Shown: piece by piece, positions 34,004-43,350 of the stretch
Position numbering within the stretch: the first letter of the stretch is position 1
Layout of the letters: each line of letters opens with the position of its first letter
NCBI RefSeq assembly: GCF_014646995.1
Contig: NZ_BMOI01000017.1
Span: forward strand, 10,563 to 74,562
Length of the DNA: 64,000 nt
From: Curtobacterium luteum
Lineage (GTDB): Bacteria > Actinomycetota > Actinomycetes > Actinomycetales > Microbacteriaceae
Direction of reading: 5' to 3'
Translations under genes and position numbers: made by a program
Notes under the pieces: generated by a model
Database searches by the model: none
What the model saw: only the letters and a program-made list of their open reading frames with translations
Told to the model about the DNA's origin: nothing

Positions 34004-34009
34004 TACGCT
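34004..34009 (+). promoter_or_regulatory. -10 box TACGCT of a leaderless membrane-protein gene
   Basis: TACGCT lies 6 nt before GTG 34016; no Shine-Dalgarno is present. Confidence 0.5.
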
Positions 34010-34015
34010 GCTCGC

Positions 34016-34375
34016 GTGACCGCAGCGAACCCCCGGCCCCGCATCGTGACGATCTCGGTCGTGCTCTGGCTCGTGTGGCTCGTCGGCTGCGTGCTCGCGT
34101 CCGTGGTCGGCTTCGTCGAGTTCCCGTCGAGCGTCCTGGTGACGGTCGTCTCCGTCGTCCTCTCCCTGGTGGTCTGGGGCCTCGTCGCGTGGGCTGTCCT
34201 CCGCGTCTCGCGGGGTTCGGCGACGGCACGCATCGCCCTCGTGGTGGTGGCGGTCGCACGGGCGCTGCTCAGCCTGGGCAACGGGCCGTCGACGCTCCTG
34301 CTCACGGCGCTCTCCGCGGCCGCCGCCGTCCTCCTCTTCGTCCCGGCCGCGCGCCCGTTCTTCACCCGGCGCTAG
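34016..34375 (+). CDS. Small four-helix membrane protein
   Basis: A 119-residue protein with four hydrophobic helices, beginning VTAANPRPRIVTISVVLWLV and ending LLFVPAARPFFTRR. A short basic loop VLRVSRGSATARI joins helices 2 and 3. The same layout, start (ARP..VT.AVVLWLV) and end (YLPPARAWF) occur in the protein at 59680, so the two are paralogues. GTG start with a leaderless-type -10 box. Function unknown. Confidence 0.72.
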   Translation: MTAANPRPRIVTISVVLWLVWLVGCVLASVVGFVEFPSSVLVTVVSVVLSLVVWGLVAWAVLRVSRGSATARIALVVVAVARALLSLGNGPSTLLLTALSAAAAVLLFVPAARPFFTRR

Positions 34376-34411
34376 TCCCCGCGCGCCCGGAGAACACGCA
34401 GCCCGATCCGG

Positions 34412-35487
34412 TTAGCCCAGCCGCGCCACCACGAACTCGACCATCCGCCGCACGAGCAGCGCCCGCGACGACGTCCGCCGGTACTCGTGCCCCTCGCCCT
34501 CGAGCTCGAGGTACTCGACGTCGTGCGACCGTTCCCGCAGTGCCGCGACCACCTGGTGCGCCTCGCCGATCGGCACGTTGGTGTCGAGCTCGCCGTGCAC
34601 GACCAGGAGGGGCGCCGCGATCTCGTCCACCGCCCGCATCGGGGACAGGGCGGCGAGCAGGGCCCGGTCCTCGACCGGGTGTCCGTACTTCGTCGCCGCC
34701 GCGGCCGCGATCCGCGGCTCGGTGTCGCGGTAGAACGTCGCGAAGTCGCTCATGCCGCACACGGCGACCCCGGCGACGAAGACGTCCGGCGTGAACGCGA
34801 GCGACGCCAGCGTCGCGCACCCGCCGTAGGAGCGACTCTCGACGGCGACCCGGGAGCGCTCGGCGTACCCGTTCGCCACGAGGTACCGGGCGCAGTCGAC
34901 GACGTCGGCGAGCGCGTTCCACCGCCCGCGAGGTCGTCGGCGTGCACGAACTCGTGGCCGGAGCCGGAGGACCCGCGGATGTTCGGCGCGAACACGGTGA
35001 CGCCCGCAGCGGCGAGCGCCTGGTGCTGGGGCGAGAACGTCGGTCGCTCCTGTGACTCCGGTCCGCCGTGCAGGTGCACGAGCGCTGCGCGCGGGCCGGG
35101 AGGCACGGAGCGCGTCGACGGATCGGCGTCCGCCGACGGATCGGCCTCCGCCGACGGGTCGGTCGGCTCAACGGCCCGGGACAGCCAGCCGGTCAGCTCC
35201 AGTCCGTCGCGTGCGGCGAACCGCTCGAGGGTCGGTTCGACGAGCGGCACGTCCGGCAGCTCCGGCACGCCGGTCACGCGGCTCCAGGTCAGGGCGTTCG
35301 TGTCGAGCCGCCAGAGCTCACGCGGACGGGTCGGGCCCTCGACGGCGAGCAGCACGCTCCGGCCGTCGCGGCTCAGCACGGGGTCGGTGACGACGGCGCC
35401 CGGCAGGTCCGGAACCGGGGTCCGCGACGCGTCGTGCGCGGCAGTCCACGTTCCAGACGAGGCGCACCGCCGCCCCGACTGACTCAT
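34412..35487 (-). pseudogene. Truncated and frameshifted S9 (prolyl-oligopeptidase-type) peptidase
   Basis: The gene keeps the last beta-propeller blades (DPVLSRDGRSVLLAVEGP) and most of the alpha/beta-hydrolase domain: HLHGGPESQERPTFSPQHQA, the nucleophile region SRSYGGCATLASLAF, the acid strand VVHGELDTNVP and the histidine in EGEGHEYRR. Between HADDLAG and NALADVVDCARYLV one base is missing near 34924. A second break lies near 35430: VRLVWNVD is in another frame from PVPDLPGAVVTDP, and roughly 200-300 N-terminal residues are absent. Homology stops around 35480, next to the fic upstream region. The residue before NALADV is Trp in the restored frame. It is almost surely non-functional. Confidence 0.8.
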
Positions 35488-35529
35488 GCTCGTAACACGA
35501 TGGCGAAGCTTCGCTCTCGTGGGCCCTCA

Positions 35530-35554
35530 TTGAAGGTTGTGCCGTAAACTTCAA
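35530..35554. promoter_or_regulatory. Inverted repeat TTGAAG-N13-CTTCAA before fic
   Basis: Six-base arms flank a spacer holding GTAAA. It lies 31 bp before the fic start in an AT-richer stretch and may be an autoregulatory site for the Fic protein's own DNA-binding domain. Confidence 0.45.
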
Positions 35555-35584
35555 CAAGGACGAACCGGACGAAAGGGTGCGCGC

Positions 35585-36769
35585 GTGCCGACGACACTCG
35601 ACTGGGAGGAACGCTGGCTGCCCCGGCCGGAGAACCCGGATTTCGATTCCCGTCGGATCCGAGCGCTGCGCGGCGAACCGTACCGGGCGGCGGTCCCTCC
35701 GGAGATCGCGGCCGCCGAGTTCACCATCGCTTCCCGGTCACTCTCCGACGCCGACGACGCCACGAGGGCGATCGCGCGGTTCGACGCCGAGTACGCCTCC
35801 TTCCCGGTCCCGTTCGCGGCGGTGCTCCTGCGGAGTGAGTCGGCATCGAGCTCGGAGATCGAGCACCTCACCGCCGGGGCGCGTGCCATCGCCGAGGCGG
35901 AGATCGACGAACGGGTGCAGGGCAACGCCCCGTTGATCGTCCGGAACGTGCGGGCGATGGAAGCGGCCGTCGCACTCGCGGACGACCTCGGGATCGAGAC
36001 GATCATCGCGATGCACGAGGAACTGCTGCGCGACCAGACGCCGCGCCTCGTCGGCGGCTTCCGTGACCAGCAGGTCTGGATCGGCGGCTCGTTGCCGCAC
36101 CTGGCCGCGTTCGTCCCGCCGCACCAGGAGCAGGTGCCCGCCGCGATGGACGACCTCATCGCCTTCACGTCGAGGACGGACCTCCCCCTGCTCGTCCTGG
36201 CCGCGATCGCGCACGCGCAGTTCGAGACGATCCACCCGTTCCCGGACGGCAACGGCCGCACCGGTCGTGCGCTCGTGCAGGCGATCCTGCGTCGGGGTGG
36301 GTTGTTGCGGCACCTCACCATCCCCGTCAGCAGTGGGATCCTCACCGACGTCGACGGCTACTTCGGCGCCCTCGACGCCTACCGCGCGGGCAAGGTCGAG
36401 CCGATCATCGACGTGTTCTCGTCGGCGTCGCTCGCCGGACTCCGGAACGCGAGCACCCTGGCAGCGGACATCCGCGGGCTGCAGGAGCAGTGGGGAGGCC
36501 GACTCGCCGGCCTCAGGACCGACGCCACCGCACGCCGCATCGCGAGGCTCTCGATCGAGCACCCGGTACTGAACGCGCGCCTCGCGATCGAACGGACGGG
36601 GTCGAGTGCACCAGCCGTCGCGAACGGGTTCGCGCAACTCGTCGACCGTGGTGTCCTCCGACCTGCGAACTCCAAGCAGCGGAACCGGGTGTGGGTGAAC
36701 GATGAGGTCGTGGAGGCACTGGACGCGTTCGCAGCGCGGAGTGGGCGTCGCCAGGTCCCCACCGCCTGA
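35585..36769 (+). CDS. Fic-family AMPylase-type protein with C-terminal winged helix
   Basis: A 394-residue Fic protein. The active-site motif HPFPDGNGRTGR (about residues 217-228) is complete, with catalytic His, the phosphate-binding NGR and acidic residue, so nucleotidyl transfer to a target protein is expected. The Fic N-domain before it has SSSEIEHL where class II proteins carry the inhibitory helix motif (S/T)xxxE(G/N); the Gly/Asn is His here. The C-terminal third (ARLSIEHPVLNARLAIE, FAQLVDRGVLRPANSKQRNR) is a winged-helix domain. No Fic partner antitoxin gene is adjacent. GTG 35585 is the start nearest to the conserved PTTLDWEERWLPRP. Confidence 0.9.
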   Translation: MPTTLDWEERWLPRPENPDFDSRRIRALRGEPYRAAVPPEIAAAEFTIASRSLSDADDATRAIARFDAEYASFPVPFAAVLLRSESASSSEIEHLTAGARAIAEAEIDERVQGNAPLIVRNVRAMEAAVALADDLGIETIIAMHEELLRDQTPRLVGGFRDQQVWIGGSLPHLAAFVPPHQEQVPAAMDDLIAFTSRTDLPLLVLAAIAHAQFETIHPFPDGNGRTGRALVQAILRRGGLLRHLTIPVSSGILTDVDGYFGALDAYRAGKVEPIIDVFSSASLAGLRNASTLAADIRGLQEQWGGRLAGLRTDATARRIARLSIEHPVLNARLAIERTGSSAPAVANGFAQLVDRGVLRPANSKQRNRVWVNDEVVEALDAFAARSGRRQVPTA

Positions 36770-36793
36770 CCCGCTCGTCGACACGCGAGCGGG
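36770..36793 (+). terminator. Hairpin after fic
   Basis: Arms CCCGCTCG and CGAGCGGG (36770-36777, 36786-36793) with an 8-nt loop follow the fic stop directly. There is no U-tract. Confidence 0.5.
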
Positions 36794-36933
36794 CGTGGTG
36801 TCCGGAGCCACCAGCCCGCTCGTGTCTCCCCGCTACTTGACGTCGTACATTGAGTCTGTGTCCGGGTGCCGCCAAGGAACGATCGACTTTCGAGACCAGC
36901 GGGATCCGACCAGGGGTGGAAACGCGCGCGTTC

Positions 36934-36969
36934 CGACGTCGCACGCGTCGATCGACGCGTGCGACGTCG
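36934..36969. terminator. Perfect 36-bp palindrome between fic and potC, probable bidirectional terminator
   Basis: 18-bp arms meet without a spacer (36934-36951 and 36952-36969); pairing resumes for a few bases beyond one mismatch. The site lies 34 bp beyond the potC stop, on the convergent side of fic. The region 36794-36933 before it holds no frame I can support. Confidence 0.75.
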
Positions 36970-37002
36970 AAGCGCCGCGTTCTTCCACCGCGGCGACCGG
37001 GC

Positions 37003-37893
37003 CTACCCCCGCGTGCGCGCCAACCGCCGATTGAGGGCGCCGTTCAGCAGCGCCACGAGCAGGCCCACCGCGAACACGAGCGTCCCGAAGCAGAGCACCT
37101 GCGGCGGCATCCCGGCCTTCGCGGCGCCGTACACGAACAGCGGGAACGTGACCGAGGGTCCGGCGACGAACGACGTGATGACGTAGTCGTCGATCGACAT
37201 CGCGAGCGCCAGCAGCCCGGCGGCGAGCATGCCCGGGGCGAGGAGCGGCAACGTGACGAGCCGGAACGCCTGCAACGGGGTCGCACCGAGGTCGCTCGCC
37301 TCCTCCTCGAGCACCTTCGACGTCCCCGCGATCCGCGCTCGGAGCACCACCACGACGTACGCGACGTCGAACGCCACGTGGGTGAGGAGGATCGTCCAGA
37401 AGCCGGTGCCGAGCCCGATCGACAGGAAGAACGACAGCGACGCCGAGCCGACGACGATCGACGGTGCGGCGATGTCGACGAACACGATCGAGCTGACGAC
37501 CCCGCGGCCGGGGAACCGGTACCGCTCCAGTGCCAGGGCCAACGGCAGACCGATCGCCACCGAGACGATCGCCGCGAGGAACGCGACGGCGACCGAGGTG
37601 CCGAAGGCCGCACCGAGCCCCGAGACGTTCCAGAGGTTCTGGTACCAGTACGTCGTGAAGCCCCGCCACGCGAAGGTCAGCCGGTTCGTCGGGGCGTCGT
37701 TGAACGAGTACGCGATCATGGAGACGATCGGCACGAGGGTGATCGCGATGACCACCCAGTACACGATCGCGAGCCACGGCCCGCGCCGGGTCGCGCCGCC
37801 GCGACGGCGTCGGACGGGCCGCTCGGCAGCGCCGGCGGCGAGGGGCGACACGGGGGCGGTCGACCCGGCCCGGGTCGGCGTGACGGCGGTCAT
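37003..37893 (-). CDS. potC: Polyamine ABC transporter permease PotC-like
   Basis: A 296-residue inner-membrane permease with six helices. The hydrophilic N-terminal tail (residues 1-40, ending RRGPWLAIVYW) precedes helix 1. The EAA-loop that docks on the ATPase is ASDLGATPLQAFRLVTLPLL, and LALAMSIDDYVITSFVAGP is the PotC/PotI signature helix. It overlaps potB by 4 bp (ATGA) and is the last gene of the leftward transporter operon. Substrate is putrescine, spermidine or a related amine by operon context. Confidence 0.88.
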   Translation of the reverse strand: MTAVTPTRAGSTAPVSPLAAGAAERPVRRRRGGATRRGPWLAIVYWVVIAITLVPIVSMIAYSFNDAPTNRLTFAWRGFTTYWYQNLWNVSGLGAAFGTSVAVAFLAAIVSVAIGLPLALALERYRFPGRGVVSSIVFVDIAAPSIVVGSASLSFFLSIGLGTGFWTILLTHVAFDVAYVVVVLRARIAGTSKVLEEEASDLGATPLQAFRLVTLPLLAPGMLAAGLLALAMSIDDYVITSFVAGPSVTFPLFVYGAAKAGMPPQVLCFGTLVFAVGLLVALLNGALNRRLARTRG

Positions 37894-38804
37894 ACGAGGT
37901 CCTCGAGGTCGTCGGTGCCGGACACCCGGGCGTAGATGAACAGGATGATGCCGAACACGACCATGAGCACGGTCGAGAGCGCGGCGGCGACGTTGTACTG
38001 CTGGTTGCCCGAGTAGGCGTCCTGGATGGCCTGGCCGATCGTGTACGTGTTCGTCCCGCCGAGGAGCGCCGAGTTCACCGGGTCGCCCACGCAGTCGATG
38101 AACACGAGCAGCACGCCCGCGAAGATGCCGGACCGGGACAGCGGCAGCGTGGTGTGCTAGAACGCCCGGAACCGCCCGGCGTAGAGGTCGTGCGCGGCCT
38201 CGCCGAGGCGTGGGTCGATGCGCTCGAGGGCGGCGTAGATCGGCAGGACCATGAACGCCAGGTCGTTGTACGCGTTGCCGAAGATCACGGCGCCGGACGT
38301 CCCGAGGATGTGGAAGTCCTTCCCCGCGAGCCCGATCGCCTGCAGGGTCGTCACGACGGGCCCCTGCGACGCGAGCACGAACGCCCACATGTCGGTGCGG
38401 ATGACGAACGACACCAGGAAGCTGATGAACACGAGCATGAGCAGCGGGTTCTTCCACCGCGGCGACACCCGGAACGCGATGAAGTACGCCACCGGGTACC
38501 CGGCCGCGATCGTCACGATGGTCGCGGCCAGGCCGTACCAGAGCGACCGGAGCAGGAACGTGAGGTACGGCACCTGCGGGTCGACGAAGAGCGATGAGTA
38601 GATCCCGAAGTTCCAGGTGAAGGTGTAGCCGTCGTCCGGGTTGCCCGACATGAGCGAGACGATGAGCCCGGACACGAGCGGGATGACGAAGAACACGCAG
38701 AGGTACGCCGTGCCGACGATCCCGAGCAGGAACGGCACCCGCAACCGACGACGGCCCGGTCCGGCGCCGACGCCAGCGATCGCCGCGGTCCCGACGGCCG
38801 TCAC
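37890..38804 (-). pseudogene. potB: Polyamine ABC transporter permease PotB-like, interrupted by in-frame UAG
   Basis: A 304-codon permease with six helices beginning VPFLLGIVGTAYLCVFFVIP. TAG at 38157-38159 (codon 216) interrupts an otherwise continuous frame between AAHDLYAGRFRAF and HTTLPLSRSGIFAG, that is inside the EAA loop (normally ..AFxxVTLPLSxPGI..). The frame then continues with LLVFIDCVGDPVNSALLGGT to TGA at 37890. A TGG-to-TAG change would explain it. As read, the last two helices are lost and the transporter should fail unless the stop is suppressed or is a sequence error. GTG 38804 overlaps the potD stop (GTGA). Confidence 0.85.
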
Positions 38805-40012
38805 GACTGCACCACCGCGTTGAAGATGCCGTTCCACTCCGAGTACTCGTCGTAGTTCTGGAACACGCGGAACTCGTGCGACCGCTCGAGCACGTCCGTC
38901 GAGGGGAAGACGAGCGGACTGTCCGCCACGGTCGGGTCGTCGAGCACGTCGCGGACGTAGTCCTGGGCGCCGGGCACCGGGCACACGTAGTTGACGTAGT
39001 CCTCGACGATCCCGGCGATCTCCGGCGTGTAGTAGAAGTCCATCCAGGCCAGCGCCGACACCGGGTTCGCCGCCTGTCTCGGGATCATGAGGTTGTCGTG
39101 CCACATCATCTGCCCCTCCTCCGGCGTGATGAACTTCAGGTGCTCGAACCCCGACTGCTGTGCCTGGAACACGTCGCCCGACCAGGCCTGCGTGATCCAG
39201 GTGTCGCCGTTCTCGAGCTTGTTGATGTAGCTCTGGTCGTAGAACCCGGTGACGCTCGGCCGGAGCTTCCGCAGCCACTCCTGGGCCGTCCGCCATTCCG
39301 ACGGCGTGGAGGTCTCGGGGTCGGCGCCCGTGGCGAGCAGCCCGAGCGACCCGAGCTCCGTGTTGTCGCTCATCAGTCCGACCCGTCCCGCGAACGCCGG
39401 GTCGAGGAGGTCCTGGAACGACGTGATCTCCCGGTCGATGTACTTCGGGTTGTAGGCGATCCCGGTGAAGCCGGTCTGCCAGACCACGGAGTGCTTGTTG
39501 TCCGGGTCGTAGGTCGGGTCCTTGACCGAGTCGCCGGCGTACTTCGCGAAGTTCGGCAGGCGCGAGTGGTCGAGCTCGCACACGAACCCGTTCTTGATCA
39601 TCTGCGTGAGCTCGAACCCGTTCGTCATCACGACGAGGTCGTAGCCCGTCGCGCCCTGTGCCCGGAGGATCGGCGAGACGGTCGCGTAGAACGTCGCGTT
39701 GTCCTGGATGACCGCCTGGTAGTCGACGGTGATCCCGGTGGCCTTCTCGAACAGCCGGAGCGACTCGGACTTGCCCTTGTCGGAGTCGATGTAGAGCGGC
39801 CAGTTCGCGAAGTTGAGCTGCTTCGTGGCCGTCGCGTCGGCCCAGAACCGCTTCCAGTCCACGGGGTGTTCGGCGAGCGAGGCGGCGGAGCCCTTGATGC
39901 TGCACCCGGCGAGCAGTGCGGCCACCGCGGCGGCCCCGCCGCCGGCGAGGAACCCGCGCCGGCTGACGCGCGCGGACGTGAGTCCGCGGACCAGGTCGGG
40001 GCGGCTGCTCAC
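38801..40012 (-). CDS. potD: Polyamine ABC transporter substrate-binding lipoprotein PotD-like
   Basis: A 403-residue extracytoplasmic binding protein. The signal has twin arginines SRRGFL and a lipobox LLAGC, so Tat export with lipid attachment is likely. The mature part has the PotD/PotF fold: QLNFANWPLYIDSD, GYDLVVMTNGFELTQMIKN, the ligand-box residues WQTGFTGIAYNPKY and ITQAWSGDVFQAQ, and the C-terminal NPVSALAWMDFYYTPEIAG. GTG 40012 is used because it gives the GTGA overlap with potA and an acceptable signal length; a longer frame upstream has no support. Confidence 0.9.
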   Translation of the reverse strand: MSSRPDLVRGLTSARVSRRGFLAGGGAAAVAALLAGCSIKGSAASLAEHPVDWKRFWADATATKQLNFANWPLYIDSDKGKSESLRLFEKATGITVDYQAVIQDNATFYATVSPILRAQGATGYDLVVMTNGFELTQMIKNGFVCELDHSRLPNFAKYAGDSVKDPTYDPDNKHSVVWQTGFTGIAYNPKYIDREITSFQDLLDPAFAGRVGLMSDNTELGSLGLLATGADPETSTPSEWRTAQEWLRKLRPSVTGFYDQSYINKLENGDTWITQAWSGDVFQAQQSGFEHLKFITPEEGQMMWHDNLMIPRQAANPVSALAWMDFYYTPEIAGIVEDYVNYVCPVPGAQDYVRDVLDDPTVADSPLVFPSTDVLERSHEFRVFQNYDEYSEWNGIFNAVVQS

Positions 40013-41196
40013 GCGACCGCTCCTGCGGTCGCCGGCTCGGACTGGAGGCCCGGACCGGCCTGGGTGGTGACGGTCGCGTCGGACGCGTGGTGCGCCTCCA
40101 GGCCGAACCCGTGGTCGACGCCCCACGTGAGCCAGACCTCGGTCCCGGGGGCGATCCGCGGGCCGCCCTTGGAGTTCTGGGCGAAGACGGACACGTGCCC
40201 GGCGCCGGGCACGTCCACGAGGTACTGCGTGCTCACGCCGGAGAACGAGACGTCGACGACGCGGCCGGGCCCGAGGATGTTCCGACCGGCCTCGGGCGTC
40301 GGCTCCGCGGTGCGGATCTTGAGCTTCTCGGGTCGGACGCCGACCACGACGCGACCGGTCGTGGCGACGGCTCGAGCGGTGGGGACCGCGAGCGTCCCGG
40401 CACCGGTCGTGACGACCAGGAGCTCGCCGTCGGTCCCGCGGACCTCGCCCTCGAGCAGGTTCGACCGGCCGAGGAAGTTCGCGACGAAGGCGGTGCGCGG
40501 GAGTTCGTAGAGCTCCTGCGGGCTGCCCATCTGCTCGATCCGGCCGCCGTTCATGACCGCGACCGTGTCGGCCATGGTCATCGCCTCTTCCTGGTCGTGG
40601 GTGACGTGCAGGAACGTCAGCCCGACCTCGGCCTGGATCGACTTCAGCTCGAACTGCATCTGGTGCCGGAGCTTGAGGTCGAGGGCGCCGAGCGGTTCGT
40701 CGAGGAGCAGGAGCGCGGGGCGGTTCACGATCGCCCGTGCGAGGGCGACGCGCTGCTGCATGCCGCCGGACAGCTGCGCCGGACGCTTCGATGCGGATCC
40801 CTCGAGCTCGACGAGCCGGAGCGCCTCGGTCGCCTTCGTCATCGGGTCCGGGATGCGGCGCCGCTTCAGGCCGAACGCGACGTTCTCGAGCACGCTCATG
40901 TGCGGGAAGAGCGCGTAGTTCTGGAACACGGTGTTGACCGGCCGCTGGTACGGCTTGGTTTCGGTGACGTCGCGCCCGCCGATCGTGATCGTCCCGCTCG
41001 TCGGCTCCTCGAGCCCGGCGACGAGCCGGAGCGTGGTCGTCTTGCCGCAGCCGGACGGGCCGAGCAGGGCGAAGAACGAGCCAGCGGGCACGGTGAGGTC
41101 GAGCGCGTCGACCGCGGTGTGACCCGGGAACGCCTTGGTGATCTGCTCGAGCCGCAGATCGGCTCCGGATTCGGCGAACGTGCCGGTCATAGCCAT
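40009..41196 (-). CDS. potA: Polyamine ABC transporter ATP-binding protein PotA-like
   Basis: A 395-residue ABC ATPase of the PotA/FbpC type. Walker A GPSGCGKTT (about residue 48), Q-loop VFQNYALFPHMSV, signature LSGGMQQRVALARA, Walker B ALLLLDEPLGALD and switch HVTHDQEEAM are all intact. The C-terminal TOBE domain (residues about 290-395) ends in a poorly conserved tail. ATG 41196 has AGGAGG 5 nt upstream. It overlaps potD by 4 bp and follows the aldehyde dehydrogenase by 38 bp, so all share one transcript. Confidence 0.93.
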   Translation of the reverse strand: MAMTGTFAESGADLRLEQITKAFPGHTAVDALDLTVPAGSFFALLGPSGCGKTTTLRLVAGLEEPTSGTITIGGRDVTETKPYQRPVNTVFQNYALFPHMSVLENVAFGLKRRRIPDPMTKATEALRLVELEGSASKRPAQLSGGMQQRVALARAIVNRPALLLLDEPLGALDLKLRHQMQFELKSIQAEVGLTFLHVTHDQEEAMTMADTVAVMNGGRIEQMGSPQELYELPRTAFVANFLGRSNLLEGEVRGTDGELLVVTTGAGTLAVPTARAVATTGRVVVGVRPEKLKIRTAEPTPEAGRNILGPGRVVDVSFSGVSTQYLVDVPGAGHVSVFAQNSKGGPRIAPGTEVWLTWGVDHGFGLEAHHASDATVTTQAGPGLQSEPATAGAVA

Positions 41197-41234
41197 GGTG
41201 CCTCCTGCTGCTGGTGCGCGGGTCGGGGTCGGGA

Positions 41235-42734
41235 TCAGCCGATGTAGGACATGACGTGCTTGATGCGGGTGTAGTCGTCGAACCCGTACTGGGACAGGTC
41301 CTTGCCGTAGCCGGAGTGCTTGAAGCCGCCGTGCGGCATCTCGGCGACGATCGGGATGTGCGTGTTGATCCACACGCATCCGAAGTCGAGGTCTCGGGCG
41401 AAGCGCATGGCCCTGGCGTGGTCGGTCGTCCACACCGAACTCGCGAGACCGTACTCGACGTCGTTCGCCCAGGTCAGCGCCTCCTGTTCGGTCGAGAAGC
41501 GCTGCACCGTCTGCACCGGGCCGAAGATCTCCTGCTGCACGGCGCGGTCGCCCTGCCGGAGCCCGGACACGATCGTCGCCTCGTGGTGGAAGCCGCGGTC
41601 GCCGATGCGGTGCCCGCCGGTCTCGATCGTGGCGTGGTCGGGCAGGGTGTCGACGAAGGACCGGACCTGGGCGAGCTGGCCGGCGTTGTTGACCGGCCCG
41701 AACGACGGGTCCGCGACGTCCGGGCCGGTCCGGGCGTTCGTCCGGGCCTCGGCGACGAGGGCCGCGACGAACTCGTCGTGGATGCCGTCCTGCACGAGCA
41801 GCCGGGTGGCGGCGGTGCAGTCCTGGCCGGCGTTGAAGAACCCCGCGGCGACGATGCCGGCGACGGCGGACGGGACGTCGGCGTCGTCGAACACGATGAC
41901 GGGGGCCTTGCCGCCGAGTTCGAGGTGCGTGCGCTTGAGGTCGGACGCGGCGGCGCGGGCGACCTGCATGCCGGCCCGGACCGAGCCGGTGATGCTCACC
42001 AGCTGGGGTGTCGGGTGGTCGATCATCGCGGCGCCGGTGGTCCGGTCGCCGAGCACGACGTTGAGGACCCCGGGCGGGAGGAACTCCGCGGCGACCTCGG
42101 CGAGCAGCAGCGTCGAGAGCGGCGTGGTGTCGCTCGGCTTGAGCACGGTCGTGTTCCCCGCGGCGAGCGCCGGGGCGACCTTCCACACCGCCATGTTGAG
42201 CGGGTAGTTCCACGGGGTGACCTGGGCGACGACGCCGATCGGCTCGCGACGGACGAACGACGTGTGGTCCGGTGTGTACTCGCCGGCGCTGCGACCCTCG
42301 AGGTTCCGTGCGGCCCCGGCGAAGAAGCGGATCTGGTCGACGGACAGCAGGATCTCGTCCTGCACGAGGGTCGCACGCGGCTTGCCGGTGTCGAGGGCCT
42401 CGAGGTCGGCGAACTCCTCGGCGCGCTGCTCCATCGCGTCGGCGATCCGGAACAGGGCGAGCTGCCGCTCCGCTGGGGTGGTGCGCCGCCACCCGTCGAA
42501 CGCGCGGCTCGCGGCGGCGAAGGCTGCGTCGACGTCCTCGGCGGTGGAGACCGGCGAGGTGCCGTAGACGTGCTCGTCCGTCGGTGCGACGAGGTCCATG
42601 GTCGCGTCGCCGCGCGCGTCGACCTGCTCGCCCCCGATGACGTTCCGGAGCACGCCCCTGGCCGTCCCGCCCATCGCGGCAGCGCCCGAGACCGCCGTCG
42701 CGCGGCCCGGGGAGGCTGTGTCACTGTCCAGCAT
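41235..42734 (-). CDS. Aldehyde dehydrogenase, gamma-aminobutyraldehyde type
   Basis: A 499-residue NAD(P)-dependent aldehyde dehydrogenase. The catalytic Glu is in [17 protein letters not shown] and the nucleophilic cysteine is in [38 protein letters not shown] and [20 protein letters not shown] are features of the PatD/Prr aminobutyraldehyde branch. It would oxidise 4-aminobutanal, made from putrescine by the divergent aminotransferase, to GABA. Both ATG 42734 and ATG 42674 are possible; the first adds a ~20-residue Ser/Ala tail. Confidence 0.85.
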   Translation of the reverse strand: MLDSDTASPGRATAVSGAAAMGGTARGVLRNVIGGEQVDARGDATMDLVAPTDEHVYGTSPVSTAEDVDAAFAAASRAFDGWRRTTPAERQLALFRIADAMEQRAEEFADLEALDTGKPRATLVQDEILLSVDQIRFFAGAARNLEGRSAGEYTPDHTSFVRREPIGVVAQVTPWNYPLNMAVWKVAPALAAGNTTVLKPSDTTPLSTLLLAEVAAEFLPPGVLNVVLGDRTTGAAMIDHPTPQLVSITGSVRAGMQVARAAASDLKRTHLELGGKAPVIVFDDADVPSAVAGIVAAGFFNAGQDCTAATRLLVQDGIHDEFVAALVAEARTNARTGPDVADPSFGPVNNAGQLAQVRSFVDTLPDHATIETGGHRIGDRGFHHEATIVSGLRQGDRAVQQEIFGPVQTVQRFSTEQEALTWANDVEYGLASSVWTTDHARAMRFARDLDFGCVWINTHIPIVAEMPHGGFKHSGYGKDLSQYGFDDYTRIKHVMSYIG

Positions 42735-42879
42735 GGCGGTGATAGTGGCACGGAATGCGCTGCTCCGGAAGAAGATTCCGCGGGTTGTGGAGAACCGTAA
42801 CAACGGAAATCGTCGCGAAACATCGTGTTCACAACGAAATCCCTTGCGCGCCCTCGACGCCGCTGCCATGCTGTCCGGC
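42735..42879. promoter_or_regulatory. Divergent control region of the polyamine transport and catabolic operons
   Basis: This 145-bp gap is AT-richer than its surroundings and separates the aldehyde dehydrogenase/potABCD operon from lrp. CGGAAT at 42751-42756 is mirrored by ATTCCG at 42775-42780. CATGCT at 42867-42872 is a -10 candidate 7 nt before the lrp ATG. An Lrp-type regulator probably binds here. No further repeats are clear. Confidence 0.5.
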
Positions 42880-43350
42880 ATGGCGGCAGCACCACGACGT
42901 CCGGGACCGATCGACGAGACCTCGAAACGGATCATCGAGCAACTCCAGGCAGACGGACGCCGCCCGTACGGCGAGATCGGCAAGGCGGTCGGTCTCAGCG
43001 AGGCGGCGGTCCGTCAACGTGTGCAGAAGCTCACCGAGACCGGCGTCATGCAGATCGTCGCGGTGACGGACCCCATGCAGCTCGGGTTCCACCGTCAGGC
43101 GATGATCGGCATCCGGGTCAGCGGCGACACCCGAACCGTCGCCGATGCACTCGAACGGCTCCCGGCGGTGGACTACCTCGTCATGACCGCCGGGAGCTTC
43201 GACCTCATGGTGGAGGTCGTCTGCGAGGACGACGACGGCCTCATCGAACTGCTCAACGGCACGATCCGGGCGATCCCGGGCGTCGCCGGCACCGAGACCT
43301 TCGTCTACCTGCAACTCCGCAAACAGCTCTACGACTGGGGAACGCGATGA
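42880..43350 (+). CDS. Lrp/AsnC-family regulator
   Basis: A 156-residue Lrp-type regulator. The winged helix reads [20 protein letters not shown] then [16 protein letters not shown], and the effector/oligomerisation (RAM) domain includes [20 protein letters not shown] and [15 protein letters not shown]. It is the first gene of the rightward operon and overlaps the aminotransferase by ATGA, so it likely controls both sides of the locus in response to polyamine or an amino acid. ATG 42880 is favoured by a -10-like CATGCT 7 nt upstream; ATG 42868 is the alternative. Confidence 0.88.
   Translation: MAAAPRRPGPIDETSKRIIEQLQADGRRPYGEIGKAVGLSEAAVRQRVQKLTETGVMQIVAVTDPMQLGFHRQAMIGIRVSGDTRTVADALERLPAVDYLVMTAGSFDLMVEVVCEDDDGLIELLNGTIRAIPGVAGTETFVYLQLRKQLYDWGTR

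Noticed and set aside
36838-36933. TTGACG and TTTCGAGACC segments after fic as a promoter or tRNA remnant
   Set aside because: No -10 at proper spacing and no cloverleaf can be drawn; left unexplained.
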